Of a DNA stretch of 64,000 bases, positions 1 through 8,978 are shown piece by piece; the first letter of the stretch is position 1, and the number at the start of each line of letters is the position of its first letter. This stretch comes from Alkalibacillus silvisoli (GTDB taxonomy: Bacteria > Bacillota > Bacilli > Bacillales > Alkalibacillaceae). Made by a program: the position numbers and the translations under genes. Location of the stretch: the NCBI RefSeq assembly GCF_039521975.1, contig NZ_BAAACZ010000009.1, positions 1 through 64,000 of the forward strand. The letters are read 5' to 3'. The notes under the pieces were generated by a model. The model made no database searches. It was not told the origin of the DNA and saw only the letters and a list, made by a program, of their open reading frames with translations.

Positions 1-50
1 TGGTGACACGTGGAGCTGACGGATACTAATCGATCGAGGACTTAACTTAA
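1..50 (+). rRNA. 23S rRNA, 3' end (partial)
   Basis: The window opens inside the last helix region of a large-subunit rRNA. The segment with GATACTAATCGATCGAGGAC is the conserved 3' end of Bacillus-type 23S rRNA. The gene begins outside the window. It is followed by an AT-rich spacer of about 90 bp and then 5S rRNA, which is the normal order of a bacterial rrn operon. The exact last base is an estimate. Confidence 0.93.
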
Positions 51-140
51 ATCAAGTGATAAAACACGTCTTCGACTTTGGTTGATTCTTATCTAGTTTT
101 GAAGGTATTGGACCTTCAATTAATCTGATATAATGATTTG

Positions 141-257
141 TCCGGTGGTTATGGCAGAGAGGTCACACCTGTTCCCATGCCGAACACAGCAGTTAAGCTC
201 TCTAGCGCCGATGGTAGTTGGGGTTCTTCCCCTGTGAGAGTAGGACACCGCCGGGCA
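141..257 (+). rRNA. 5S rRNA
   Basis: The sequence has the hallmarks of a Firmicute 5S rRNA of about 117 nt: the closing stem CCGGTGG near 142 pairs with CCGCCGG near the 3' end, and the conserved loop segments GAGGTCACACC, CCGAACAC and GCGCCGATGGTAGT follow in order. It lies directly after 23S and is followed by a strong terminator, so it is the last gene of this rrn operon; no tRNA genes follow. End points are estimates to within a few bases. Confidence 0.96.
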
Positions 258-262
258 ACTTA

Positions 263-304
263 AAAAGTAGTGCAGTTAAACATACTTAACTGCACTACTT
301 TTTT
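263..304 (+). terminator. Terminator of the rRNA operon
   Basis: A 17-bp inverted repeat (AAAAGTAGTGCAGTTAA and its complement) encloses a short loop and is followed by T residues. It lies 6 bp after 5S rRNA and is the expected intrinsic terminator of the rrn operon. A GGCTCT repeat end starts only a few bases after it. Confidence 0.9.
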
Positions 305-309
305 ATTTA

Positions 310-590
310 GGCTCTACAATATTTGTTGGGGTAGAGACACAATTCAGAGTGAGGTTTTGGATAGCGGCCGCCCGGCGTCAGGCGTTCCGCTTACGGTGGA
401 TGCTTGCACCCAAAGGGCACAAGTGCAACATCTGCTCAAACTTCCCTAAGGGCGTTTGTCGCAGTGTTTTCTTTGCCGCAGCACGGCTCGAGCCAAACAG
501 CCTCATCGATTAGACATCTTAGTATTTTGCACCGAGGAGTCTCGAACCGTGCCCGCGGAAAGCGAAGCATTTTGATGTAGCGATGATAAA
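310..590 (+). repeat. Mosaic ISL3-type repeat, GC-rich copy A
   Basis: The sequence starts GGCTCTACAATATTTGTTGG, nearly the same as the left end of the element at 16444. Bases 374-407 are identical over 34 nt to 16507-16540. Bases 415-478 match the reverse complement of 17033-17096 with few mismatches. Bases 360-560 are visibly much richer in G and C than the neighbours. The right boundary is not clear and is set where AT-rich sequence resumes. I see no coding capacity. Rearranged order and orientation of the modules relative to 16444 point to a degenerate, mosaic, non-autonomous mobile element. Confidence 0.75.
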
Positions 591-1029
591 TATATTCGTT
601 AAAAGGAAAATAAGTGGATGGTGTAACTTTTTATATCACCACATTTGAAATAGAACCTAAAAGCTCTAAAAAGCAGTGATTTAAAAATGAATATATAATC
701 GAGACACAGTAGAACAAGTTGAAGTGGAATTTGGGAGAATAATAGAACCGTATTGATTAACAATCTCCCCCATGAATTTATTAAAGAAGCAGGAAAGTCC
801 AACAAAATGTGAGGGCAAATAATAAATAGCCAGTATTGTATTGGATTGACACAATAGCGTAAAAAACATTTTGTATTTAAAATTACAAACGAAAAAGGGC
901 TTATTATTAAGGCTCTGTTAAAGTTTAGTGTATTTACAAATAGCATAGATCTTAAACAAAGCGACGTGATAGTTGAATAAATCTCGATTGTCTTGTTCAA
1001 CTACGGGCTGCTTTAGTTTTACATGACAA
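591..1029. other. Gene-free eroded region with a repeat end at 911
   Basis: No intact gene is supported here. A plus-strand frame from about 731 to 971 reads like decayed coding sequence interrupted by two stops, but I do not recognise the product. At 911-931 the sequence GGCTCTGTTAAAGTTTAGTG nearly repeats the left end of the MITE at 46422, so a second element end lies here without a matching right end. Open frames on the minus strand are hydrophobic AT-rich shadows without a ribosome-binding site and were not annotated. Confidence 0.5.
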
Positions 1030-1066
1030 GATGAAAAAACACTTGGACATAAAAATCCAAGTGTTT
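1030..1066 (-). terminator. Terminator downstream of the FAD oxidoreductase gene
   Basis: An 11-bp perfect stem (AAACACTTGGA and complement) with an 8-nt loop is followed, read on the minus strand, by a run of six T residues. It lies about 120 bp past the stop codon of the minus-strand gene that ends at 1186 and would end its transcript. Confidence 0.8.
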
Positions 1067-1185
1067 CCCACTGCTGTTTATTATTCGCTAATTATACGGT
1101 GTTTTAATTTGTTATAACTTGTTTTCACATTGTCTACTCGTTATAAGAACTACTTAACAGATTTAAAGGCAGAACCTTAAGTGGA

Positions 1186-2460
1186 TTAATTAGTATAGTT
1201 TGCTGTCACCTGTTGTGCAGCATTTAACCCAGCAATATAACCAGTTGAAAAAGCTGCTGTAATATTAAACCCACCTGTATAACCATGGATATCTAAGATT
1301 TCACCACAGAAATATAGACGATCCATTATTTTTGAAGCCATTTGATTTGGAACAATCTCTTTTAATGATATTCCACCACCTGTTATAAAAGCCTTCTCGA
1401 TCGGTAATGTACCATTAACATAGAATTCAAAGTTCTTTATAAGGTGAGCGAGGTTAATTACTTTTTTCTTTTCTAAGTGATGATAGGTTGTTGATGGATC
1501 AATTTCAGCTTTTTCTATGAAATATAATAACACGCGCTCCTGTACAAAAGGTTTCCAAATATGTTTAACAGATTTATTAGGTGCTTCTTTAGAAGCTTTC
1601 ATTAACTGATCAAGTAATTGTTGTTCGTTTAAGTCAGGGAAACAATCAACTGATACCTTTAATTGATCAACTTTATGTTTTTTTAATGCTTTAACAACAT
1701 ATTGACTTAGTCTAAGTGCTGCTGGACCTGATATACCTTCATGTGTAAATAAAACGTCCCAACGATGTGTTTTAATCGGTTTACCATTAGGTTTTAATGC
1801 AGTAATCGCTACATCACGTAAAGAGATTCCTTGTAAAATCTTTTGTTGGATAAATGGTTCTTTAGATGTGATTGGGACTTCTGTTGGATATAATTCTGTA
1901 ATTGTATGTCCAGCCTTTTTAGCCCAGGCATAACCTTGACCTTCACTACCTGTATGTGGAACTGACTTGCCTCCTACGGCAATGATAACTGACTGGGTTT
2001 CGATTTTCTCCCCATCTTCTAGAATGATCGAATGAGAAACATCATCATAATTGACAGCTTTCACCTTTGTATTTAACATTGTATCAACTTGATGATTGTC
2101 TAGTTGTTCTAACAACTTATTTACTACTGTGATTGCCTTATCATTAACAGGAAACATTCTCCCTTTATCTTCTTCTTTTAACTTAACATCAAGCGATTCA
2201 AAATAATCGATAATTGAATAGTTATTGAAGATCGAGAATGCACTATATAAAAATTTACCATTCCCAGGAATATGTTCGATCAATTCTTTATCGGGTAAAA
2301 CATTGGTAACATTACAACGCCCGCCACCACTGATGGCAAGCTTTCTACCTAGCTTCTTCCCCTTTTCAATTAATAAGGTGTTCACTCCATGTCTTCCAGC
2401 AGTGATTGCTGCCATTAAACCTGATGGACCACCACCAATTACAACAACGTCATATTTCAA
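1186..2460 (-). CDS. ytfP: FAD-dependent oxidoreductase, HI0933/YhiN family (YtfP-like)
   Basis: This 424-residue flavoprotein belongs to the HI0933-like family of putative NAD(P)/FAD oxidoreductases, whose substrate is not established. The N-terminus has a Rossmann dinucleotide-binding loop GGGPSG at residues 9-14. The family signature GRKLAISGGGRCNVTN follows at about 38-53, and the C-terminus carries TGGG and GGFNITAAFSTG FAD-contact segments. The start is TTG at 2460 with an AAAGGG ribosome-binding site about 10 bp upstream; no better ATG exists. It is divergent from the flippase gene at 2551, the arrangement I remember for ytfP-ytgP in B. subtilis. Length is normal for the family. Family assignment is firm, physiological role is unknown. 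Confidence 0.9.
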   Translation of the reverse strand: MKYDVVVIGGGPSGLMAAITAGRHGVNTLLIEKGKKLGRKLAISGGGRCNVTNVLPDKELIEHIPGNGKFLYSAFSIFNNYSIIDYFESLDVKLKEEDKGRMFPVNDKAITVVNKLLEQLDNHQVDTMLNTKVKAVNYDDVSHSIILEDGEKIETQSVIIAVGGKSVPHTGSEGQGYAWAKKAGHTITELYPTEVPITSKEPFIQQKILQGISLRDVAITALKPNGKPIKTHRWDVLFTHEGISGPAALRLSQYVVKALKKHKVDQLKVSVDCFPDLNEQQLLDQLMKASKEAPNKSVKHIWKPFVQERVLLYFIEKAEIDPSTTYHHLEKKKVINLAHLIKNFEFYVNGTLPIEKAFITGGGISLKEIVPNQMASKIMDRLYFCGEILDIHGYTGGFNITAAFSTGYIAGLNAAQQVTANYTN

Positions 2461-2550
2461 TTTAATTTCAAACCCTTTCTACTCGTTATTTTCTCTATTG
2501 TATATGATAAAATAAAAGAATCGGAAAGAAAAATAATTGTAGGTGAAATT

Positions 2551-4173
2551 ATGTCACAATCTAATATACTTCGTGGCACTATGATGTTAACAGGTGCCAA
2601 TTACTTATCAAAAATACTAGGGTTGCTTTATGTGATTCCTTTTTTCGCATTAGTAGGTGAGTCGGGTGGAGCATTATATTCTTATGCATATAATCCGTAT
2701 CAAATATTTTTAACGATATCATCATTAGGTATTCCAATGGCGATGTCTAAATTTGTAGCAAAGTATAATGCTTTAGAAGACTATGCTACTAAAGAAGCGG
2801 TGTTTAAATCAGGCTTAATTTTTATGTTTGGGACAGGCATAGTCACATTTTTAGTGATGTTTTTTAGTGCTGAATGGTTAGCGCAAATTTTTGTCCCAGC
2901 TGACGGTGACTACTCTAATTCCATCAGTGATGTTACATTTGTTATTCAGATGGTTAGTTTTGCATTGTTAGCTGTTGCTCCTATGAGTTTAGTTAGAGGG
3001 TATTTTCAAGGGCATGGTTCAATGGGGCCGAGTGCGATTTCAATTGTGATCGAACAAATTGTTAGAATTGTGTTCTTATTAGTCGGTGCTTTTGTTGTAA
3101 TAAAAATCTTAGATGGTTCGATTACAATGGCTGTTGGTATTGCTGCTTTTGCTGCTTTTATTGGTGCAATTGCATCAAGTTTAATATTAACTTCAATTTA
3201 CCGTAAAAGACGACCAGAAATGAAGCGGCAATTAAGACAATCTGGTAAAACCTCAGATATTCCACGTCGAGATTTATACCAGGAGTTATTATCTTATGCC
3301 GGTCCGTTTATTTTAGTTGGACTTGCTACCCCGTTATATCAAATAGTCGACCAAATGACATTTAACCGCACGATGGGGAATATTGGACTTGCTGATATAT
3401 CTGAACAACTATTATCTATTATGATCGTTTATGGACATAAACTCGTTATTATCCCAGTAACGTTAGCTATTGGTTTGGCAATGGCTTTATTACCATCGAT
3501 TACTCATGCTTTTACTCAAAATAATCATCAAGAATATCAAAGTTATATTAGTAAGTCTTTTCAAATTGTGATGTTATTAATTTTCCCAGCAGCTGTTGGA
3601 TTATCACTATTATCAAGTGAGGCGTACGGAACGTTATTTGACCCTGAAGCTATCTCTTATGCTGGTCCAATATTAGCGGTATATGCTCCAGTTTCATTAT
3701 TTTTCGCTTTATTTACCGTAAGTGCATCGATGTTACAAGGGGTTAATAAACAAAACTTTACGGTAATTAGTTTATTTGTAGGTTTATTAATTAAAATTGT
3801 ATTAAATGTACCACTGATTACAGTCTTACAAGCTGAAGGTGCTGTTATTGCAACAGGTTTAGCTGTACTAACAGCTTCTATATTAAATATTATTAAACTT
3901 TATAGGGAAACTAAGTTTGATTTAAAACCATTATTTAAAATTTCGTTATTAATAATTATTTTAACGACCATTATGGCTGTTACTGTACTAATTACGAGAT
4001 GGCTAGTAGGATTGCCTTTTAGTGGAGAGGTGACAAGGTTCCAATTGTCTGTTCAACTATTTGTTCCGGTTATCATTGGTGCTTACAGTTATTTATGGAT
4101 GGCATACAAAACAACGTTATTAGAACGGCTATTAGGTGAGCGCGTTAGACGTTTTTCTAAACTATTTATATAG
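2551..4173 (+). CDS. ytgP: MurJ-type lipid II flippase / polysaccharide exporter (YtgP)
   Basis: A 540-residue integral membrane protein with about 14 predicted hydrophobic segments, of the MATE-like MOP superfamily (SpoVB/YtgP/MurJ group). YtgP of B. subtilis is reported to be one of two lipid II flippases, moving the peptidoglycan precursor to the outer face of the membrane. The N-terminal segment (LTGANYLSKILGLLYVIPF) and the position between ytfP and a pseudouridine synthase gene support YtgP rather than SpoVB. The ATG start has an AGGTGA site 7 bp upstream. The following gene starts 12 bp after the stop, so the two are probably cotranscribed. Confidence 0.9.
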   Translation: MSQSNILRGTMMLTGANYLSKILGLLYVIPFFALVGESGGALYSYAYNPYQIFLTISSLGIPMAMSKFVAKYNALEDYATKEAVFKSGLIFMFGTGIVTFLVMFFSAEWLAQIFVPADGDYSNSISDVTFVIQMVSFALLAVAPMSLVRGYFQGHGSMGPSAISIVIEQIVRIVFLLVGAFVVIKILDGSITMAVGIAAFAAFIGAIASSLILTSIYRKRRPEMKRQLRQSGKTSDIPRRDLYQELLSYAGPFILVGLATPLYQIVDQMTFNRTMGNIGLADISEQLLSIMIVYGHKLVIIPVTLAIGLAMALLPSITHAFTQNNHQEYQSYISKSFQIVMLLIFPAAVGLSLLSSEAYGTLFDPEAISYAGPILAVYAPVSLFFALFTVSASMLQGVNKQNFTVISLFVGLLIKIVLNVPLITVLQAEGAVIATGLAVLTASILNIIKLYRETKFDLKPLFKISLLIIILTTIMAVTVLITRWLVGLPFSGEVTRFQLSVQLFVPVIIGAYSYLWMAYKTTLLERLLGERVRRFSKLFI

Positions 4174-4185
4174 GGGTTATGATAC

Positions 4186-4896
4186 ATGCGTTTAGATAAA
4201 TTGTTAGCAAACGAAGGGTTTGGATCGCGAAAAGATGTAAAAAAAATCATTAAACAAGGGTCAGTCCTAGTAAACGGAAATGTAGAAAAGGATGTTTCAA
4301 AGCATGTTGACCCAAAACAGTCGGAAGTCGTTGTAAACGGTGAGGCGATTGAATATCAAGAATTCGTTTATGTTATGTTAAACAAGCCTAAAGGGGTGAT
4401 TTCAGCAACGGAAGACCCTAAACATAAATGTGTAACTGATTTATTAGACTCATTTTATAATAAATTTAATTTATTTCCTGTCGGTCGTTTAGATAAAGAT
4501 ACTGAAGGGCTAATGTTACTAACGAATGATGGTGATTTAGCCCATCGTTTAACATCTCCTAAGCATAAAGTCAATAAAGTATATGAAGCCACAATTAGTG
4601 GTGTTGTGACTGATGAAGATGTTCAAGCTTTTAGAGAAGGAGTGACGTTAGAAGATGGTTATTTGACTAAGCCAGCAATTTTGGAAGTGGATGATACGAC
4701 AGATGAACATTCCTGGGTAACCGTGACGATCAGAGAAGGTAAATTCCACCAAATAAAACGAATGTTTAAAGCACGTCATCATGAAGTTCGGTTTTTAAAA
4801 CGGCTTAAGATGGGCGCTTTAAGCTTAGACTATGAATTAGCATTAGGTGAGTACCGCGAGCTAAGTGAAGTAGAACTTGAACAATTAAAAGGTTAA
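4186..4896 (+). CDS. ytzG: Pseudouridine synthase, RsuA/RluB family
   Basis: The 236-residue protein has an N-terminal S4 RNA-binding domain (RLDKLLANEGFGSRKDVKK, residues 2-20 onward) followed by the RsuA-type catalytic domain. The active-site motif GRLDKDTEGLMLLTNDG near residues 101-117 contains the catalytic aspartate. Its likely reaction is isomerisation of a uridine in ribosomal RNA to pseudouridine; the exact site (for example position 516 of 16S rRNA in the RsuA case) is inferred only from family. It lies 12 bp after ytgP and 14 bp before the next gene, so it is within an operon. Confidence 0.92.
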   Translation: MRLDKLLANEGFGSRKDVKKIIKQGSVLVNGNVEKDVSKHVDPKQSEVVVNGEAIEYQEFVYVMLNKPKGVISATEDPKHKCVTDLLDSFYNKFNLFPVGRLDKDTEGLMLLTNDGDLAHRLTSPKHKVNKVYEATISGVVTDEDVQAFREGVTLEDGYLTKPAILEVDDTTDEHSWVTVTIREGKFHQIKRMFKARHHEVRFLKRLKMGALSLDYELALGEYRELSEVELEQLKG

Positions 4897-4910
4897 AGTG
4901 GTGATGATGA

Positions 4911-5474
4911 GTGGGTCATTATTTTATTGGTATTAAAATTCCGACTGATATCTGTCAAGGTCTATTAAAGTGGCAAGAAGCAGTTCAACCTTACGTCAGT
5001 TATCGACAGTGGGTCCACGTACAAGATTTTCATATAACATTAAAGTTTTTAGGCCCGGTCTCTGACCAACAAGTTTCTAAGCTCATTGAACAACTTAATG
5101 ACTTAATGTTTGTTAAAAGATTTGAATCAACAATTACAGGGGTTAGTTTTTTTGGTCAACGCAAGCAACCACGAGTTCTATTTGCAAAACTAGATCATTT
5201 AAATGAACTTCATCAATTAAAAACTGAAATTGAAAGCACTTGCGCTTCATTAGGGTTTGAGGAAGAATCACGACCTTTTAAACCACATATTACATTGGCG
5301 AAGAAGTGGAAGAACCCCAAGAAACACTTAGAGCAAGATTTAAATAATGAGATTCAACCTATTTTAGAAACCATTCAAATGACTGAATTTCACTTATTTA
5401 AGATTGATCCCAAGACACAACCGAAATATGAAATTATTAAAACTTTTCATTTTACAGAAACAGGTGAAGACTAA
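4911..5474 (+). CDS. thpR: RNA 2',3'-cyclic phosphodiesterase (2H family, ThpR)
   Basis: The 187-residue protein is a 2H phosphoesterase. It has both signature motifs, HITLKFLG near residue 43 and HITLAKKW near residue 126, which provide the two catalytic histidines. The family hydrolyses 2',3'-cyclic phosphate ends of RNA and was formerly called 2'-5' RNA ligase. The start is GTG at 4911, preceded by a GGTGATG site. The stop codon overlaps the next ATG by one base, indicating translational coupling. It corresponds to YtlP of B. subtilis by context. Confidence 0.9.
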   Translation: MGHYFIGIKIPTDICQGLLKWQEAVQPYVSYRQWVHVQDFHITLKFLGPVSDQQVSKLIEQLNDLMFVKRFESTITGVSFFGQRKQPRVLFAKLDHLNELHQLKTEIESTCASLGFEEESRPFKPHITLAKKWKNPKKHLEQDLNNEIQPILETIQMTEFHLFKIDPKTQPKYEIIKTFHFTETGED

Positions 5475-6379
5475 TGGCTCAATTGATAAAATTACAAGAT
5501 TATATCTCACGTTATGAGACAGATATATATCGTTATCCGACTCAATTCCTAAGGCTAAAGAAAGAAAACTATGAAGCCATTCATGCGAAATGGCTACAAG
5601 AACAAGAGAATCAATTAGAACCGAGCATTGACGAAGAACCTGACTCACCTGGCCGGTGGAAAAGGTGGTTTAAAAAGCGGCATGAATCAAATGAAGAGAT
5701 TCAAGGTTCCACATTACCTGAAACAGAAGAAGAGCTAAAATATCAATTTTTAGAGAAAATATATCACTTTCAATTAAAATGGGCTTCAAGTACATTGCAA
5801 GAAGTGTCGTTTTTAGACCCACATTATGAACTTGATGAACGATTAAAGTATTTTTTAAAACGTTTTCCTGATACGTATTTGATACTTTATCAGCCTATTT
5901 TCAGACTTAAACAAGCTTTATTTGAAATTGAAACGATCATGATCACACCAACATCGATCATTTGCTTGAATTGGTTAAATGATGATGAAGATGATACGAC
6001 AACTTATGAACCAATTGATCAGCGAAAATGGCTGAAAAGGGTGAATGGAGAGAAATCAACTATCGTGAATCCAAACCTTGCATTAAAAAGATCAGAAGGT
6101 GCCCTAAGAAATATATTAAACTATAAAGAAATCAATTATCCAATTAAAAAACTTGTGTTATCAATGAATGGGACAATTAATCATCATCATACTCCATATC
6201 AAACAGAGTACATAGACATAAAAAACTATGAATCTTGGTTTAATGAAAATAGACAAACTAAAACACCGCTGAAGCACCAACAATTAAAAGTTGCAAATGC
6301 CCTGCTCCAACATACACAAATTACTTCAATCAGTAGGCCTGAGTGGGAAGAAGTTGATGAAGAACTTGACCCTATTTAA
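5474..6379 (+). CDS. Conserved protein of unknown function (YtlQ position)
   Basis: A 301-residue soluble protein without a signal peptide or membrane segment. It is rich in charged residues and tryptophan, with a polar linker (ESNEEIQGSTLPETEEE) at about 75-90. I recognise no catalytic motif. Its ATG overlaps the thpR stop by one base, and a lipid kinase gene follows 27 bp later. In B. subtilis I recall a gene of unknown function, ytlQ, in this slot, so it is likely the same family. A nuclease-related fold is possible, but nothing visible proves it. Confidence 0.75.
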   Translation: MAQLIKLQDYISRYETDIYRYPTQFLRLKKENYEAIHAKWLQEQENQLEPSIDEEPDSPGRWKRWFKKRHESNEEIQGSTLPETEEELKYQFLEKIYHFQLKWASSTLQEVSFLDPHYELDERLKYFLKRFPDTYLILYQPIFRLKQALFEIETIMITPTSIICLNWLNDDEDDTTTYEPIDQRKWLKRVNGEKSTIVNPNLALKRSEGALRNILNYKEINYPIKKLVLSMNGTINHHHTPYQTEYIDIKNYESWFNENRQTKTPLKHQQLKVANALLQHTQITSISRPEWEEVDEELDPI

Positions 6380-6406
6380 AGGCTGAATAAATGAGAGGTT
6401 AAAAAT

Positions 6407-7321
6407 ATGTATGCACTCATTTTAAATCCAAAAGCAGGAAACGGTAAAAGTAAAAGCGTGTACCAAAAAATGATTAAACAAAATCACATTAATGAACACC
6501 TGTATAAAATGTACGTAACGAAGTATCAAGGACACGCTACAGAAATCGTTCAACAAATTAAAGAGGAGAACGAACAAGTTGAAAAAATAATTGTAATTGG
6601 TGGGGATGGCACTTTATATGAAGTTATTAATGGTATAAAAAAGTCAAATCTAGTAATACAGTTAGCTTTTATACCAGCTGGTTCAGGTAATGACTTTGCA
6701 AGAGGCTGTCAGATTCATTTGAATCCATATAAGCAAATTAAACAGTTATTCACTAATCCGAAAACCATTCAATATTGGTTCGGCCAATATGAAGTCAATG
6801 AAGACCAATACTTATTTGCATCTAGTATTGGCTTTGGATTTGATGCTGAAGTGGCCAAGGTAGTTAATGAATCTAGGCTCAAAAAATGGTTTAATGCACT
6901 TCATTTAGCGCCTTTAATCTACGTATACGGATTACTCATGACAATATTTAAATATAAACCTAAAACTTTGTCTTTAAATGTCGATGGGGAATGTATTAAA
7001 ATAGATCATACGTGGTTAATAACTGTCAGTAATCATCCGTATTTTGGCGGTGGTATGAAAATTGCACTAGATGCTGAAGTTAATCCAAATAACTTTACAA
7101 TTACTACTGTTAACAATATTTCGCGGTGGAAGCTATTATTTTTATTCATCACGGTCTTTTTCGGGAAACATACAAAACTAAAAGAAGTTCATACATTTGA
7201 AGCGAAAGAGATTAAATTATCTTCAGAAGTCCCGATTATGTATCAAGCAGATGGCTATACAAATGAGACACAGCAGTGCGTTATAAATAAAGAACAGGAA
7301 TCTATTACAATAATAAAGTGA
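6407..7321 (+). CDS. ytlR: Diacylglycerol/lipid kinase family protein (YtlR-like)
   Basis: The 304-residue protein has the DAGK catalytic-domain layout. The N-terminal NPKAGNGKS phosphate-binding loop is at residues 8-16, VIGGDGTLYEVING near 64-77 carries the GGDGT nucleotide-binding motif, and PAGSGNDFARG near 96-106 follows. Members phosphorylate diacylglycerol or related lipids; the true substrate is unknown. The essential housekeeping enzyme DgkB is a separate family member, so this is probably a paralogue. AGAGGT precedes the ATG. It ends the gene string that begins at ytgP. Confidence 0.88.
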   Translation: MYALILNPKAGNGKSKSVYQKMIKQNHINEHLYKMYVTKYQGHATEIVQQIKEENEQVEKIIVIGGDGTLYEVINGIKKSNLVIQLAFIPAGSGNDFARGCQIHLNPYKQIKQLFTNPKTIQYWFGQYEVNEDQYLFASSIGFGFDAEVAKVVNESRLKKWFNALHLAPLIYVYGLLMTIFKYKPKTLSLNVDGECIKIDHTWLITVSNHPYFGGGMKIALDAEVNPNNFTITTVNNISRWKLLFLFITVFFGKHTKLKEVHTFEAKEIKLSSEVPIMYQADGYTNETQQCVINKEQESITIIK

Positions 7322-7429
7322 GAATTATGTCAAAAACACTTGAAAAATACTCTTTAAATAAGTTATTCTATTCTAGTCTGACTATTTAATTCAATTCGAA
7401 CGACACGTAGTAAAGTAGGTGAGTGAACG

Positions 7430-8227
7430 ATGGAACAAGTATTAGGTTCCGATTGGTTAATTACACCAGCAGGGGGCAGCTCAGGAGAAGCTTACTTGGC
7501 TGAAAATAATAACCAACAAAAATTATTTTTAAAAAGAAATTCATCGCCGTTTCTAGCGATTTTATCAGCTGAGGGAATCGTACCGAAACTTGTATGGACG
7601 AAGAGATTAGCAGATGGGGATGTCATTACAGCCCAAAAATGGCTTGAAGGACGTGTTTTAACCAAGTCCGAAATGAAGCAAGACGATGTCGTTCAACTAA
7701 TTAGTAAAATTCATCACTCATCTGAAATATTACACCTATTTATGCGCATGGGAAAAAAACCTTTAGAACCATGGCATTTACTCGTGAATTTACATGAAAA
7801 AGCTCGTAAGCTACGAGTCTCTAATATTGATTTTGTTAAACAATCAACCGATTTCTTGTCTAATAATATAGACTTCGTTGAAAACTATAAGAAAGTTGTC
7901 TGTCATGCTGATTTAAATCATTCAAATTGGATGTTAGGTGAAGACAATCACTTATATTTAATTGATTGGGATAATGCGGTATTAGCTGACCCAGCAATGG
8001 ATTTAAGTATGTTGCTTTATCAATATATTTCGAGGTCCGAATGGGAAGAATGGTTGAAGCGATACGGTGTGCAGCTAGATGACCATTTATTAGCTCGCTG
8101 CCAATGGTATAAGACAGCACAATCACTCTCTTTTTACTTATGGCATTTAGAGCGCGGGGATGAACATGAATGTGCAAAGTGGAAAGAACAATTAACAAGT
8201 AACCAGCAATTATTTATAAAGTATTAA
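7430..8227 (+). CDS. ytmP: Aminoglycoside phosphotransferase-like kinase (YtmP)
   Basis: The 265-residue protein has the APH/choline-kinase fold. The catalytic loop HADLNHSN at residues 159-166 supplies the catalytic Asp161 and the metal-binding Asn166, and the IDWDN motif at 178-182 supplies the second metal-binding aspartate. The substrate is unknown. Family resemblance to choline/ethanolamine kinases and CotS-type proteins does not imply antibiotic resistance. AGGTGAG lies 8 bp before the ATG. A terminator follows at once, and trmB then has its own promoter. Position before trmB matches ytmP in B. subtilis. Confidence 0.85.
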   Translation: MEQVLGSDWLITPAGGSSGEAYLAENNNQQKLFLKRNSSPFLAILSAEGIVPKLVWTKRLADGDVITAQKWLEGRVLTKSEMKQDDVVQLISKIHHSSEILHLFMRMGKKPLEPWHLLVNLHEKARKLRVSNIDFVKQSTDFLSNNIDFVENYKKVVCHADLNHSNWMLGEDNHLYLIDWDNAVLADPAMDLSMLLYQYISRSEWEEWLKRYGVQLDDHLLARCQWYKTAQSLSFYLWHLERGDEHECAKWKEQLTSNQQLFIKY

Positions 8228-8231
8228 TCAC

Positions 8232-8273
8232 TATCTATATCCTTGCACTAGTCTTGGATATAGATATTTTTAT
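8232..8273 (+). terminator. Terminator after ytmP
   Basis: An 11-bp perfect stem (TATCTATATCC and complement) encloses a 12-nt loop and is followed by a T-rich tract. It begins 5 bp after the ytmP stop codon. Its distal arm contains TTGGAT (8254-8259), which with TATAAT at 8276-8281 forms a plausible sigma-A promoter (16-bp spacer) for trmB. Confidence 0.8.
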
Positions 8274-8315
8274 TGTATAATAGATGATAGAAACATTAGG
8301 AAGAAAGGTGTTATT

Positions 8316-8948
8316 ATGAGATTAAGAAATAAGCCTTGGGCTGATGATTATATAAAGGAACATACATCTAACGTTGAACAAGATCCCTATGATCGAAAAG
8401 GTAATTGGCAATCTATATTTCATAAAGAACAACCAATTGCATTAGAAATAGGGACAGGAAAAGGTCGCTTTATCGAAGGCATGGCAACTTATAATCCGGA
8501 GTTTAATTTTATTGGAATTGAACGTGATAAAAATGTAATCGTAAGTGCAATTAATAAAATAAAAGAATTAACAAATACAAAGTTAGTTCATGTAAATGCA
8601 CGTGATTTAAGAGATATGTTTTCAGAAAATGAAATTGACCGAATATACTTGAACTTCTCTGATCCTTGGCCTAAAACACGTCATGAAAAAAGGCGCTTAA
8701 CTTATTATACATTTTTAGAGCAATATCAGAGTGTTTTACACAACCAAGGTAAAATTATTATGAAAACAGATAATCGTAAATTATTTGAATATAGTTTAGT
8801 TAGTTTTTCACAATTTGGAATGAAATTAGAAGATGTCACCCTAGACCTACATGCACTTGAAGATGAGACAAATGTCATGACAGAGTATGAAGAGAAGTTT
8901 TCAAACAAAGGACAACCTATTTACCGTTGTATTGCTTCTTTTCAATAG
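8316..8948 (+). CDS. trmB: tRNA (guanine-N7-)-methyltransferase TrmB
   Basis: The 210-residue protein is a class I SAM-dependent methyltransferase that makes N7-methylguanosine at position 46 of tRNAs. The SAM-binding motif EIGTGKGRF starts at residue 44. The family signature NFSDPWPKTRHEKRRL lies at about 112-127. Length agrees with bacterial TrmB. It has a good GAAAGG site before the ATG and a likely promoter overlapping the preceding terminator. Confidence 0.96.
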   Translation: MRLRNKPWADDYIKEHTSNVEQDPYDRKGNWQSIFHKEQPIALEIGTGKGRFIEGMATYNPEFNFIGIERDKNVIVSAINKIKELTNTKLVHVNARDLRDMFSENEIDRIYLNFSDPWPKTRHEKRRLTYYTFLEQYQSVLHNQGKIIMKTDNRKLFEYSLVSFSQFGMKLEDVTLDLHALEDETNVMTEYEEKFSNKGQPIYRCIASFQ

Positions 8949-8978
8949 TTTAGTTAAACATACAAAAGGGGTGAGCGT

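Noticed and set aside
599..1000. 133-residue minus-strand open frame after the rRNA operon
   Set aside because: It is a hydrophobic AT-rich frame opposite a broken plus-strand frame, has no ribosome-binding site and crosses a repeat end at 911.
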